A stretch of 64,000 bases of DNA from Rhizobium sp. BG4 (GTDB lineage: Bacteria; Pseudomonadota; Alphaproteobacteria; Rhizobiales; Rhizobiaceae): NCBI RefSeq assembly GCF_016864575.1, contig NZ_CP044126.1, positions 992,001 through 1,056,000 on the forward strand, in the 5' to 3' direction. The first letter of the stretch is position 1. Every line of letters begins with the position of its first letter. Position numbers and translations under genes: made by a program. The notes beneath the pieces were generated by a model, which saw only the letters and a list, made by a program, of their open reading frames with translations, was not told where the DNA came from and ran no database searches. This document shows positions 42,848 to 51,714 of this stretch, in pieces.

Positions 42848-44369
42848 GCGAAAAGGTTCTCGAGCTCCTCGGCATCAGCAAGCGCTTCGGCGATAACCTC
42901 GCCAATGACGACATCTCGCTCGCTCTCGACAAGGGCGAGATCGTTGCCCTTCTCGGCGAGAACGGAGCGGGGAAGACGACGCTGATGAGCATCCTGTTCG
43001 GCCACTATGTGCCCGACAGCGGATCGATCCGCATTCACGGAAAGGATATCCCGCCCGGGCGGCCGCGTGCCGCGATTGCCGCAGGCGTCGGCATGGTTCA
43101 CCAGCATTTCGCGCTCGCCCCCAACCTGACCGTGCTCGAAAACGTCATGACGGGGACGGAGACGCTCTGGAATATCCGCTCGCAATCGGCTGCGGCACGC
43201 CGGAAACTTGCCGGGATAGCCGACCGCTTCGGCCTCAAGGTCGACCCGGATGCCCGTCTAGGCGATCTCTCTGTCGGCGAGCAGCAGCGCGTCGAGATCC
43301 TGAAAGCGCTGTATAACGATGCGCGCATCCTGATCCTCGACGAGCCGACGGCCGTGCTGACCAATATCGAGGCCGAGCGGCTGTTTTCGACATTGAAGGA
43401 AATGGCGCGCCAGGGCCTTTCCCTGATCTTCATTTCGCACAAGCTCGACGAGGTCATGGCCGCGGCCGATCGTATCGTCGTCTTGAGAGGCGGCAGGATG
43501 GTCGCCGAGCGCCGGGCCGCGGAGACCAGCAAGGCGGAGCTTGCCGAGCTGATGGTCGGGCGGCGCGTCGAGCGGCCGGTGCGCGAACCCTCGACGCCCG
43601 GCGCCGTTGCGCTTGAAGCGCGCGGCCTGACGGTCCGCATCGGCGGCGTGGACCGGCTGAAAGAGATCGGCTTCACGCTTTGCGAAGGCGAGGTTCTCGG
43701 GATCATCGGGGTCTCCGGAAACGGCCAGGCGCCGCTGGCTCAGCTTCTCTCCGGCACGCTGGCCCGCACAGGAGGCGATCTCCTGCTTTGTGGCGAGCCC
43801 GTCGGCAATCTCGGCGTCAATGATGTGATTGCCGCCGGCATCGGCCGCATTCCGGAGGATCGCAACCGCGAAGGCGCGATTGGCGACATGGCCATCTGGG
43901 AGAACGCCGTACTCGAAAGGCTGCCGGAATATTCCCGCAATGGCCTGGTCGACCGAAAGGCCGGCATGGCCTTCGCCGCCGAAATCATTCAGGAATTCGA
44001 CGTGCGCGGTGGAACAGCGGCAAGCCGCACCCGGCTTCTTTCCGGGGCAACATGCAAAAACTGATCCTCGGGCGCAATCTTCAGCGCCGTCCACGCATCC
44101 TGATCGCCGCGCAGCCTGCACGCGGTCTCGACGAAGGTGCGGTCGCCGCTGTGCACGCCCGTATCCTCGAAGCGCGCCGCGCCGGTACCGCCGTGCTGCT
44201 GATCTCCGAAGACCTGGACGAGGTGATATCGCTCGCTGACCGCATCCAGGCCATTGTCGGCGGGCGTCTGTCGCCTTCTGTCGATGCGGCGGAAGCCAAT
44301 GCGCGCCACCTCGGATTGATGATGGCGGGCGATTGGAGCCATACCGCGGAGACCCGTCATGCGCCTTGA
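42844..44369 (+). pseudogene. BMP-system ABC transporter ATPase (two ABC domains), frameshifted
   Basis: Two fused ABC cassettes, as in nucleoside/ribose importers. First: Walker A GENGAGKTT, Q-loop VHQHFALAPNLT, signature LSVGEQQR, Walker B ILILDEPTAVLT. Second begins near residue 255 (VSGNGQAPLAQ, degenerate Walker A). After RTRLLSG the frame changes: the next frame continues NMQKLILGRNLQRRPRILIAAQPARGLDEG to the normal end at 44369. The G-run at 44044-44047 has four bases where five restore LSGGNMQ. As read, the second cassette lacks its signature-to-C-terminus part. It may be an assembly error since all else is conserved. Confidence 0.88.
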
Positions 44370-45408
44370 ACGCCGCGAACATCGGCCGCTCTATCTGATG
44401 GCCGGGGCGCCGGTCGCCGCAATCATCGTTGCCCTGGCGCTCTCAGGCATTCTGATCGCCATTGCCGGTGCGCCGGTGCTGGAAGCCTACAAGCGTATTC
44501 TCATCGGCGCCTTCGGTTCGCGGCTTTCGGCAACGGAAACGCTGACCCGGGCCACGCCGCTGATCCTGACCGGGCTTGCCGCCGCAGTCGCCTTTCGCGC
44601 CCGCCTCTGGAACATCGGGGCCGAGGGACAATTCTATTTCGGCGCCATCGCGGTCGCCGCCTTCGGCTCGAAACTGCTTGCCGGTCTGCCCTCCGTCGCG
44701 CTCATTCCGCTGCTCCTCGTCATTGGCGCCGTCGCCGGCATGGTGCTGATCCTCGTGCCGCTCTGGCTGCGCCTGCGCTTTTCCGTCGATGAGGTCGTCA
44801 CCAGCCTGCTCATGAACTTCATCGCCATTCTCTTCGTTTCGATGCTGATCGATGGCGTGCTCAAGGATCCCCTCGCCTTCGGCTGGCCGCAATCGCAGTC
44901 GGTCGCCGATCACGCCATGCTGCCGAAGCTGCTTGCCCGCTCTCGCCTCCATATCGGCCTCGCCATCGCCATCGGCCTGGCGATCGCCATCCATTTCATC
45001 CAGTCGCGCACCGTCTTCGGCATGCAGTCGCGGGCTGCCGGGCTCAATCCGCAGGGGGCCGTCTTCGCCGGCGTTCCGCTCGCCCGCACGCTGGTCAAGG
45101 TTGCCTGCATCTCCGGTGGGCTGGCTGGCCTTGCCGGTGCCATCGAGGTGATGGGCGTCAGGGGCTATGTGACCACCGATCTTTCGCCGGGCTTCGGCTA
45201 TTCCGGCATCGTCGTTGCGATGCTGGCGAACCTCAATCCGATCGGCGTCATCTTCGCGGCGCTGTTTACGGCCGTGATGTTTGTCGGCGCCGACGGCATG
45301 AGCCGCAGCCTCGGCATCCCGACCTATATTGCCGACGTCACGGTCGCGCTCTCGCTTCTGACGATGGTCGTGGCACTGTTCTTCACGCAATACAGGATCC
45401 GCCGATGA
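44359..45408 (+). CDS. BMP-system ABC transporter permease 1
   Basis: 349-residue permease of the BPD_transp_2 (ribose/nucleoside) class with eight or more hydrophobic segments. Conserved parts: LTRATPLILTGLAAAVAFRARLWNIGAEGQ (in parts), VVTSLLMNFIA, and FGMQSRAAGLNPQGAVFAGV. The start overlaps the end of the ATPase gene by 11 bases and the stop overlaps the next permease's ATG, so it is inside the operon. Confidence 0.92.
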   Translation: MRLERREHRPLYLMAGAPVAAIIVALALSGILIAIAGAPVLEAYKRILIGAFGSRLSATETLTRATPLILTGLAAAVAFRARLWNIGAEGQFYFGAIAVAAFGSKLLAGLPSVALIPLLLVIGAVAGMVLILVPLWLRLRFSVDEVVTSLLMNFIAILFVSMLIDGVLKDPLAFGWPQSQSVADHAMLPKLLARSRLHIGLAIAIGLAIAIHFIQSRTVFGMQSRAAGLNPQGAVFAGVPLARTLVKVACISGGLAGLAGAIEVMGVRGYVTTDLSPGFGYSGIVVAMLANLNPIGVIFAALFTAVMFVGADGMSRSLGIPTYIADVTVALSLLTMVVALFFTQYRIRR

Positions 45409-46345
45409 GCACGCTGATCGACATCCTCGCATCGGCCGGCCTCTGGGCGGCGATCCTGCGCATCGCGACGCCGCTGATCTTCGGCACGCTCGGCGCCCTG
45501 CTCTGCGAGCGCGCAGGCGTGCTCAATCTCGGCATCGAGGGATCATGACCTTCGGCGCCATGATCGGCTGGCTTGCCGTCTATCACGGTGCCGATCTCTG
45601 GACGGGATTGCTGGTGGCGGCACTCGCCGGCGGCCTGTTCGGATTGCTGCATTCGCTGCTGACGGTAACGCTCGGTCTTTCGCAGCATGTCACGGGCCTC
45701 GGCGTGACGCTCTTTGCCTCCAGCTTCAGCTACTATGTGTTCCGGCTGATCGTTCCGGTCGCCGGCACCCCGCCGACGATCGTGCCGTTCCAGCCGATCG
45801 ACATTCCCGGCCTCTCATCCCTGCCCTTCATCGGCCCGGCGCTCTTCACGCAGACGGCGCCGACCTATCTGGCGATCGCCGTCGCGCTTCTGATGGGATA
45901 CGTGATCTTTCGAACGCCTGTCGGGCTCGCCATTCGCATGACCGGTGAAAATCCGCATGCGGCAGAAGCGCAGGGACTAAATCCGGTGCGGATCCGCTAT
46001 GGCGCCATCGTCGCCGGCAGCGCCCTGATGGCCGTCGGCGGTGCCTTCCTGACCCTGTCGGCGTTCAACAGCTTCTTTCCGACGATGGTGCAGGGCCGCG
46101 GCTGGATCTGCATCGCGCTCGTTGTCTTCGCATCGTGGCGGCCGGGCCGCGCGCTGTTCGGCGCCCTGCTCTTCGCCTTTTTCGATGCCTTCCAGCTCAG
46201 GCTACAGACTGCCGTCAGCGGCGTGCCCTACCAGATCTTCCTGATGACGCCGTATATCCTGTCCATCGTCGCGCTCGCCGTGATGGCGCGGCGCGCCCGC
46301 GTGCCGCAGGCGCTGATGCAACCCTACCGCCGCGGCGAACGATAA
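45405..46345 (+). pseudogene. BMP-system ABC transporter permease 2, frameshifted near the N-terminus
   Basis: The ATG at 45405 (ATGA with the previous stop) opens a frame reading MSTLIDILASAGLWAAILRI and on to VLNLGIEGS before a stop at 45546. From 45545 another frame continues MTFGAMIGWLAVYHG through the full permease to 46345. Family members read LNLGIEGIMTFGA without a break, so one base is missing at the GGG at 45539-45541. The downstream frame alone would lack the first membrane segment. Otherwise the protein (about 310 residues when joined) is normal, including MTGENPHAAEAQGLNP. Confidence 0.87.
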
Positions 46346-46366
46346 TTTTCCGAAAAGGAGCCAGCC

Positions 46367-47656
46367 ATGTTCGATCTGATCATCCGCGATGCCAACCTGC
46401 CTGATGGACGCAAGGGAATGGACATCGCCGTTTCCGGCGGCCTGATCGCGGCCGTCGAGAAAAATATCGAAGCACCGGCCGGCGAGGAGATCATGGCGAC
46501 CAATCGCCTGGTCTCGCCACCCTTCATCGATCCGCATTTCCACATGGATGCGACACTGTCGCTCGGTCTGCCGCGCATGAATGTCTCGGGTACGTTGCTG
46601 GAAGGCATTGCGCTCTGGGGCGAATTGCGGCCGATCGTGACGAAGGAGGAACTGGTCGAGCGCGCACTCAGATATTGCGACCTCGCCGTCAGCCAGGGCC
46701 TGCTCTTCATCCGCAGCCATGTCGACACCTCTGATCCGAGACTGGTGACGGCGGAGGCCCTGCTCGAAGTCAAGGAGCGGGTGAAGCCCTATATCGACCT
46801 GCAGCTCGTCGCCTTCCCGCAGGATGGGTACTACCGCGCCACCGACGGGGTCGCTTCGCTCAATCGCGCCCTCGACATGGGCGTCGATATCGTCGGCGGC
46901 ATTCCGCATTTCGAACGCACGATGGATGAAGGGCGCCTATCGGTGGAAGCGCTCTGCCGCATCGCCGCCGACCGCGGCCTGCCGGTCGACATGCATTGCG
47001 ACGAGACCGACGACCCCCACTCGCGCCATATCGAAACGCTTGCCGCCGAAACAGTCCGTTTCGGCCTGCAGGGCCGGGTGGCCGGCTCGCATCTGACCTC
47101 GATGCATTCGATGGACAACTACTATGTCTCGAAGCTCATTCCGCTGATGGCAGAGGCGCGGATCAACGTCATCCCGAACCCTTTGATCAACATCATGCTG
47201 CAGGGCCGGCATGACACCTATCCCAAGCGCCGCGGCATGACTCGCGTACGCGAGCTGATGGATGCCGGGCTCAACGTATCCTTCGGGCACGACTGCGTCA
47301 TGGACCCCTGGTATTCGATGGGTTCCGGCGACATGCTGGAGGTCGGCCACATGGCGATCCATGTGGCGCAGATGGCGGGCGTGGAAGACAAGAAGAAGAT
47401 TTTCGAGGCCCTGACCGTCAACTCGGCGAAAACGCTTGGGCTCGAAGGCTATGGGCTGGACAAGGGCAGCAAGGCCGACCTCGTCATCCTTCAGGCGGCC
47501 GATCCGCTGGAAGCGCTTCGCCTCAAGCCGGTCCGCCTGGCCGTTATCAAGGGCGGAAAGGTGATCGCGCACACCGCGCCTCGGATCACGACCATATCGA
47601 TCGACGGGCGGCCGCAGGCAATCGATATCGGGCTCGACTACATTCCCAGGGCGTAA
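46367..47656 (+). CDS. codA: Cytosine deaminase (CodA-type amidohydrolase)
   Basis: 429 residues. Metal and catalytic residues match CodA: His57/His59 in IDPHFHMD, His210 and Glu213 in MHCDETDD, His242 in GSHLTSM, and Asp309 in GHDCVMDPWYSMGSGD. The CodA-type DPWY motif favours cytosine or a related N-heterocycle over other amidohydrolase substrates, though isocytosine or creatinine-type activity is possible. Ends the nucleobase/nucleoside operon; GGAG precedes the ATG. Its product could be uracil. Confidence 0.85.
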   Translation: MFDLIIRDANLPDGRKGMDIAVSGGLIAAVEKNIEAPAGEEIMATNRLVSPPFIDPHFHMDATLSLGLPRMNVSGTLLEGIALWGELRPIVTKEELVERALRYCDLAVSQGLLFIRSHVDTSDPRLVTAEALLEVKERVKPYIDLQLVAFPQDGYYRATDGVASLNRALDMGVDIVGGIPHFERTMDEGRLSVEALCRIAADRGLPVDMHCDETDDPHSRHIETLAAETVRFGLQGRVAGSHLTSMHSMDNYYVSKLIPLMAEARINVIPNPLINIMLQGRHDTYPKRRGMTRVRELMDAGLNVSFGHDCVMDPWYSMGSGDMLEVGHMAIHVAQMAGVEDKKKIFEALTVNSAKTLGLEGYGLDKGSKADLVILQAADPLEALRLKPVRLAVIKGGKVIAHTAPRITTISIDGRPQAIDIGLDYIPRA

Positions 47657-47991
47657 CTGCGCAGCGGCCCTTCACGCGAGAAGCGTTCAGGATCTCGCGC
47701 TTGCCTGCGCGACGGAAGCCTGATGCCCGGTTTGCCTGTCGCCACCGCCGGCCCACAGGGCGAGCATGATCACCGCAGCGATCAGATAGAAGATCTTGTT
47801 CGAGAGATTGCGCAGGGATTTGTTGGCGCGCGTGCATTCGAAATGGGGTTGCAAGGGCTTGGTCCGGTGGATCGAAGTCGCGGAACCTAATGTTTTAGTC
47901 CCGCCAAATAAATAGCCAATCCCGAAAGCCTTGCATGCGCTGAGTGAATAGCTTTACGTCCAACGACGATAGGAGACCTGTCTATTTTACG
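47657..47991. other. Intergenic region after codA
   Basis: 335 bases. CGCGAGA at 47675 pairs with TCTCGCG at 47693 (7-base arms), a possible terminator. The only gene-like element is the short minus-strand frame listed at 47687-47854. The right part is AT-rich and should hold the promoter of the FMN-binding gene. Confidence 0.45.
47687..47854 (-). CDS. Possible small single-pass membrane protein
   Basis: 55-residue frame with start TTG at 47852-47854 (no ATG available). NKSLRNLSNK is followed by a 17-residue hydrophobic segment IFYLIAAVIMLALWAGG and a polar tail. This positive-then-hydrophobic pattern is that of a small inner-membrane protein. No clear ribosome site. It converges with codA. 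Homology unknown. Confidence 0.35.
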   Translation of the reverse strand: MQPHFECTRANKSLRNLSNKIFYLIAAVIMLALWAGGGDRQTGHQASVAQASARS

Positions 47992-48555
47992 ATGACATCA
48001 ATAACCGAGAGAGCCTGGGACGAGCTTGCAAACGCCGCGCGCAGCAGGTCGCCCTTCAACTTCCTCCAGCTCGCGACATCCGGGCTCGACGGCTCACCGC
48101 AGCTGCGCACCGTCGTGCTCCGGCGCTGTGATCCGAAGGAGGCAACGATTACGTTCATCACCGACACCAGATCGCCAAAGGCAATCGAGATCGGCCGCGA
48201 CCCGCGCGTTTCACTCCTCGGCTTCGATCCCGCCCGAATGATCCAGCTACGGCTCTCCGGCAATGCTCAACTCATCACCGACGAGCAAAAGCGGCACGAG
48301 ATCTGGGCAGCACTGCCGGAGCGAACCACCGCACTTTTCAAAATGCCTCTGGCTCCCGGAACTGCCATTAGCGATGACGGCGATGCATTGCATCGCGCCG
48401 CCCTCGACAATCCGGACGTGGCATTCGCGAGACTGGCGGTTATCATCGTTCGTCTCTCTCGCCTCGAATGGCTGGACGTCAGCGGCGAAGATCACCTGCG
48501 CTGGGCGAACGAGCTGACGGCCAGTGGCTGGAAAGACGTGAGGCTGTCACCCTGA
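47992..48555 (+). CDS. Pyridoxamine 5'-phosphate oxidase-like FMN-binding protein
   Basis: 187 residues with the split-barrel flavin fold: FNFLQLATSGLDGSPQLRTVVLRR (in parts), FITDTRSPKAIEI and the C-terminal RLSRLEWLDVSG resembling the PNPOx tail. Size and pattern fit the Alr4036-type FMN-binding family rather than true PdxH. Probably a flavin- or heme-linked reductase; substrate unknown. The ATG at 47992 lacks a near ribosome site (AGGAG is 16 bases before), so expression may be low. A GTG start at 47944 is possible. Confidence 0.75.
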   Translation: MTSITERAWDELANAARSRSPFNFLQLATSGLDGSPQLRTVVLRRCDPKEATITFITDTRSPKAIEIGRDPRVSLLGFDPARMIQLRLSGNAQLITDEQKRHEIWAALPERTTALFKMPLAPGTAISDDGDALHRAALDNPDVAFARLAVIIVRLSRLEWLDVSGEDHLRWANELTASGWKDVRLSP

Positions 48556-48788
48556 GAAATGCCCGACTTTCGTCGCGCATCGGCCGTTTTCCAAAGCAAT
48601 CGACAAGCAAGGCGACAGGGCGTCCCCGCGTATCGCGCCTGGAATTGAAACCGCAAGCAGGCGATTTTCTTTCCCCCACCGCCACGACGGTGAGTAAGCT
48701 ACCGCTGATCTCCGGTGCGGAAAAGCACCGGACAGTCGCGGCGCTCGGCGGCTTGATCGGCCATCGCCGACCTTCTGCACATAGCTCC

Positions 48789-49799
48789 TCATTCGCCTGC
48801 GTGAACGATGGTGCGTGCCCAACGGTCCTGAACGAAACGCGAAACCGCTTCCTGCAACTCGCGATCCTCCGGCGTCCCGCCCATGAAGCCGCCATGCGGC
48901 ATGGCTTCGAAGACATGCAACTCTGCTTTGACGCCAGCGGCTATCAAGGCGCGATGCATGCGAACGGTGTTGGACAGAAAGAGATCGCGCGTGCCAGTCT
49001 GGAGAAAGGTCGCCGGCAGTCCCTTGAGATCACCGAACAGGGGCGAAACGTAGGGGTGCTTCAGGTCTGCACCATTGGCATAGAGCAGATTGCTGGACAT
49101 CAGTGAGCCGGGCAGCACGACGTCAACCATCCTGTTGGTTTCAAAGCTGTCGCCGGATTCCGTCAGGTCGGCCTGCGGGGATAGCAATACCAGGCCGGAG
49201 GGCATCGGAAGCCCTTCATCGCGCGCTCGCAGCATCAACGCCGCCGCGAGATTACCTCCGGCCGAACGGCCGCCGACAACGATGTCGTCAGGTGCATGCC
49301 GCCCAAGAATGTAGCGATAGGCCGCGACGCAGTCGTCGAGTGCGGCGGGATAGGGATGTTCGGGCGGCATCCGGTAGTCGACGCCATAGCAGAGCACTCC
49401 ATGCTGGTCTGCCTGCATCCGGGAGCCGGCCAGGCAGGCCTCTCCACCGCCGAACACAAGCGCACCGCCATGGAGATCGAGATAGGCGCGAGTGGGATCG
49501 AACGTTTTATGCGGGGTCGCGACATGGATCGTTGCCTCGCCCACTTTGATGGTATCCGCACTGGAATGCAGGCTTCCTGCGAACCTTGCCACCGCCGCCG
49601 AATATTGCATGTCGACTGCGGCTTTGATCTTCATCCATCCATCCCGGTCATCCGGGCTCGGCATGCTGTGCAAGGCGTTGAGCGGCACGCCATCCTCCCG
49701 TACCATCCGCTCAAGCACAGCCAGAGCCTCCTTGCTGATCGAGGTGGGAAACGGCACCTGACGCGCCTGCACTGCTACACCGTGCTTCTGATCGTCCAT
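48789..49799 (-). CDS. Alpha/beta hydrolase, hormone-sensitive-lipase family esterase
   Basis: 336 residues. Oxyanion motif DLHGGALVFGGG, nucleophile in GGRSAGGN, acid Asp in TGTRDLFLSN and His in MPHGGFMGG, plus YRMPPEHPYPAALDD typical of family IV acetyl esterases. A canonical HGGG is varied to HGGA. No signal peptide, so it acts in the cytoplasm. The ATG at 49799 has GGAG close by; ATG 49823 is an alternative. Confidence 0.9.
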   Translation of the reverse strand: MDDQKHGVAVQARQVPFPTSISKEALAVLERMVREDGVPLNALHSMPSPDDRDGWMKIKAAVDMQYSAAVARFAGSLHSSADTIKVGEATIHVATPHKTFDPTRAYLDLHGGALVFGGGEACLAGSRMQADQHGVLCYGVDYRMPPEHPYPAALDDCVAAYRYILGRHAPDDIVVGGRSAGGNLAAALMLRARDEGLPMPSGLVLLSPQADLTESGDSFETNRMVDVVLPGSLMSSNLLYANGADLKHPYVSPLFGDLKGLPATFLQTGTRDLFLSNTVRMHRALIAAGVKAELHVFEAMPHGGFMGGTPEDRELQEAVSRFVQDRWARTIVHAGE

Positions 49800-49977
49800 A
49801 TTCTCCAGGCCTTCAATATGCATGCATCAGTGCGCCGCCGTCTTCGCGGCTTGCGCACTTCGCCAAGGTTCCACATCGGAAAAGCCCTATATTATCGTCA
49901 TCACGCTCAGACAATGCCGGGCAGCCCAAAGATGCTGGTCGCTCGGGGCGGACGCCTCGCCCGCCCCGAAGTCGAAA

Positions 49978-50889
49978 TCAGTTCGCCGTGGAGACGGAGC
50001 CGGCGAAGGCGGACAGGTCGCGGTTGAAGCGGGCGGCTTCTTCGAGGAACGGTGCGTGACCCGAGTTGGCGTAGATCTCTGTCCGGATTTTCGGATTGAG
50101 CTCGCGGGCCCGATCGATGCTGGGCTGGACCTTCACGAGATTGTCCTTGCCCCCATAGAGCAGCAAAACCGGAACCTGCGCCTTGGGAAGGCCTTGCGCG
50201 ACGGAGACCGTCATCGAGGGTGTCGCCTTCGTCATGACCCATGAGGCCATGGCGGCATTTGACAGCAGGCGCTCGAATGTCGCCCTGTCGGGCTGCGTTT
50301 CGAAGCAAAGGCTGAGGAATGTACGTACCGCATCGAGATGTGTTCTGAGGTCGTCAGATGCCATCCCGGCATAGACCTGCGGATGCGATGTGATGAGCTC
50401 GGCATTGAGATCGATGACGCCGTCCACATAGACGATGCCGCCTATGCCACCGTCCCCGTAAGCAGCGAGGTAGTTGGAAAGGACGACACCGCCCAGCGAC
50501 CATCCGACGAGAACGGGTTTTTTCGCACCGCTTGCCTTGAGTACCACCGACAGATCGTCGGCCCAGCGGCGGCCATCGTGGTAGAATTCGACCCCGTCAG
50601 GCTTTCCGGACTGACCGTGCCCGCGCATGTCGTAACTGATCAGGCGGAATTGCTGCAGATCGGCGCTGCCCGTCTGCTTGTCCCAGTTGAGATGGCTGCC
50701 AAGCAAGCCGTGGATGAAGACGATCGGCCTCCCGGCTGGATTGCCGGTTTCCTGCACGGCGATGTCGACACCGTCGGGTGCCTTGACGGTGTAGTCTTTC
50801 TCCGCGGCCATCGCGACAGATGACAGACCGAGCAGGATGACGGATGTCAGCATCCCACGCACGGCTTTTACAATTTTCTCTCTTTTCAT
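49978..50889 (-). CDS. Exported alpha/beta hydrolase
   Basis: 303 residues. Signal peptide 1-28 (MLTSVILLGLSSVAMAAE, cleaved after AMA). Mature enzyme: IVFIHGLLGS (oxyanion), SYDMRGHGQS, nucleophile GWSLGG, Asp in LYGGKDN and His in SGHAPF. Relatives include esterases, haloperoxidase-like and epoxide hydrolase-like proteins. Divergent from a TetR gene with two palindromes between them, so it is likely induced by a compound sensed by that repressor. Confidence 0.88.
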   Translation of the reverse strand: MKREKIVKAVRGMLTSVILLGLSSVAMAAEKDYTVKAPDGVDIAVQETGNPAGRPIVFIHGLLGSHLNWDKQTGSADLQQFRLISYDMRGHGQSGKPDGVEFYHDGRRWADDLSVVLKASGAKKPVLVGWSLGGVVLSNYLAAYGDGGIGGIVYVDGVIDLNAELITSHPQVYAGMASDDLRTHLDAVRTFLSLCFETQPDRATFERLLSNAAMASWVMTKATPSMTVSVAQGLPKAQVPVLLLYGGKDNLVKVQPSIDRARELNPKIRTEIYANSGHAPFLEEAARFNRDLSAFAGSVSTAN

Positions 50890-51011
50890 GACGCACTTCT
50901 TCGTTCGCGGAAGGCGAGGCTTCCGCGTTGGTTGGATCGATTTGATCGGCTCTTGATCTGGCCTGCGGCTCCAGCGCGCCAGAATGGCTTCCGGAACCGC
51001 AACCGCTTGTC

Positions 51012-51027
51012 TTTAGTGACCGCTAAA
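51012..51027. promoter_or_regulatory. TetR-type operator A
   Basis: TTTAGTGACCGCTAAA, inverted TTTAG/CTAAA with matching central bases, between the exported hydrolase and the TetR gene. Near an imperfect -35/-10 on the minus strand (TTGACA at 51054-51049 and TAGTTT at 51032-51027), so binding would block the hydrolase promoter. Confidence 0.65.
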
Positions 51028-51060
51028 AACTACAGGCTTGATTTTTGGTGTCAACTTGTT

Positions 51061-51076
51061 TTTAGTGATCGCTATG
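51061..51076. promoter_or_regulatory. TetR-type operator B
   Basis: TTTAGTGATCGCTATG, the same core TAGTGAYCGCTA as operator A, 49 bases away and overlapping the TetR start codon. Suggests autoregulation. Confidence 0.6.
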
Positions 51077-51667
51077 GATAAGACGATCAAGCGGCGCCGC
51101 GGAGGCCCGCGTACTTTTGACAGAGCACAGGCGGTGGACACCGCAATGCACCTCTTCTGGCGGCATGGATACGAGGGCGTTTCTCTAAACGATCTCACCG
51201 AGGCGATTGGCGTCGCTCCCCCAAGCATCTACTCCGCTTTCGGCAGCAAGGCCGGCCTCTACCGGGAGGCGCTCGACCATTACTTCGGCCTTCCGGGTGC
51301 CTTGAAGGATCTGGGAGAGAAGGAAACGCTTGCCGAAACCGTCGACACCCTTTTCGTCAGGGCCATCGATGCGGTCGTTGACCCGGCAGGCGAGCGCGGA
51401 TGCATGATTTCGAGCGGCATGCTGCAAACTGCGGCCGAACATTCCGATCTGGCGAAAGAGCTCGCAGATAGGCGCAACGAGATGCGTCTCGCGATTGCCG
51501 GCACACTGCAGCGTTGGCTGCCCGAAGATCGGGCTTCGTCCGTTGCCCGCTACATTCTTGCGGTTCTTCAGGGCTTGTCGGTACAGGCCCGGGACGGCGG
51601 CACGCGCGAGGAGCTTGAGGACGTAACGAAGGTGGCAAGCGCCGGAGTTCAAGCTATGATTGGCTAG
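51074..51667 (+). CDS. TetR-family regulator
   Basis: 197 residues. HTH at about 12-60 (AVDTAMHLFWRHGYEGVSL, then TEAIGVAPPSIYSAFGSKAGLY). Ligand domain includes ERGCMISSGMLQTA, a pattern seen in AcrR-like and NemR-like proteins, with a Cys that may sense electrophiles. Start at ATG 51074, since upstream in-frame codons read hydrophobic non-TetR sequence. Divergent hydrolase at 50889 is the likely target. Confidence 0.88.
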   Translation: MDKTIKRRRGGPRTFDRAQAVDTAMHLFWRHGYEGVSLNDLTEAIGVAPPSIYSAFGSKAGLYREALDHYFGLPGALKDLGEKETLAETVDTLFVRAIDAVVDPAGERGCMISSGMLQTAAEHSDLAKELADRRNEMRLAIAGTLQRWLPEDRASSVARYILAVLQGLSVQARDGGTREELEDVTKVASAGVQAMIG

Positions 51668-51672
51668 GCGCC

Positions 51673-51689
51673 GGCATCCTCGCGATGCC
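51673..51689. terminator. Bidirectional hairpin between converging genes
   Basis: GGCATC, loop CTCGC, GATGCC then TTT. Six-base stem right after the TetR stop and before the end of the VWA gene. Confidence 0.5.
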
Positions 51690-51714
51690 TTTGGTCATCG
51701 AGCAGTCCTTGATT

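Noticed and set aside
44052..44369. Independent 105-residue gene after the BMP ATPase
   Set aside because: It is the continuation of the second ABC cassette after a one-base frameshift, not a separate gene.
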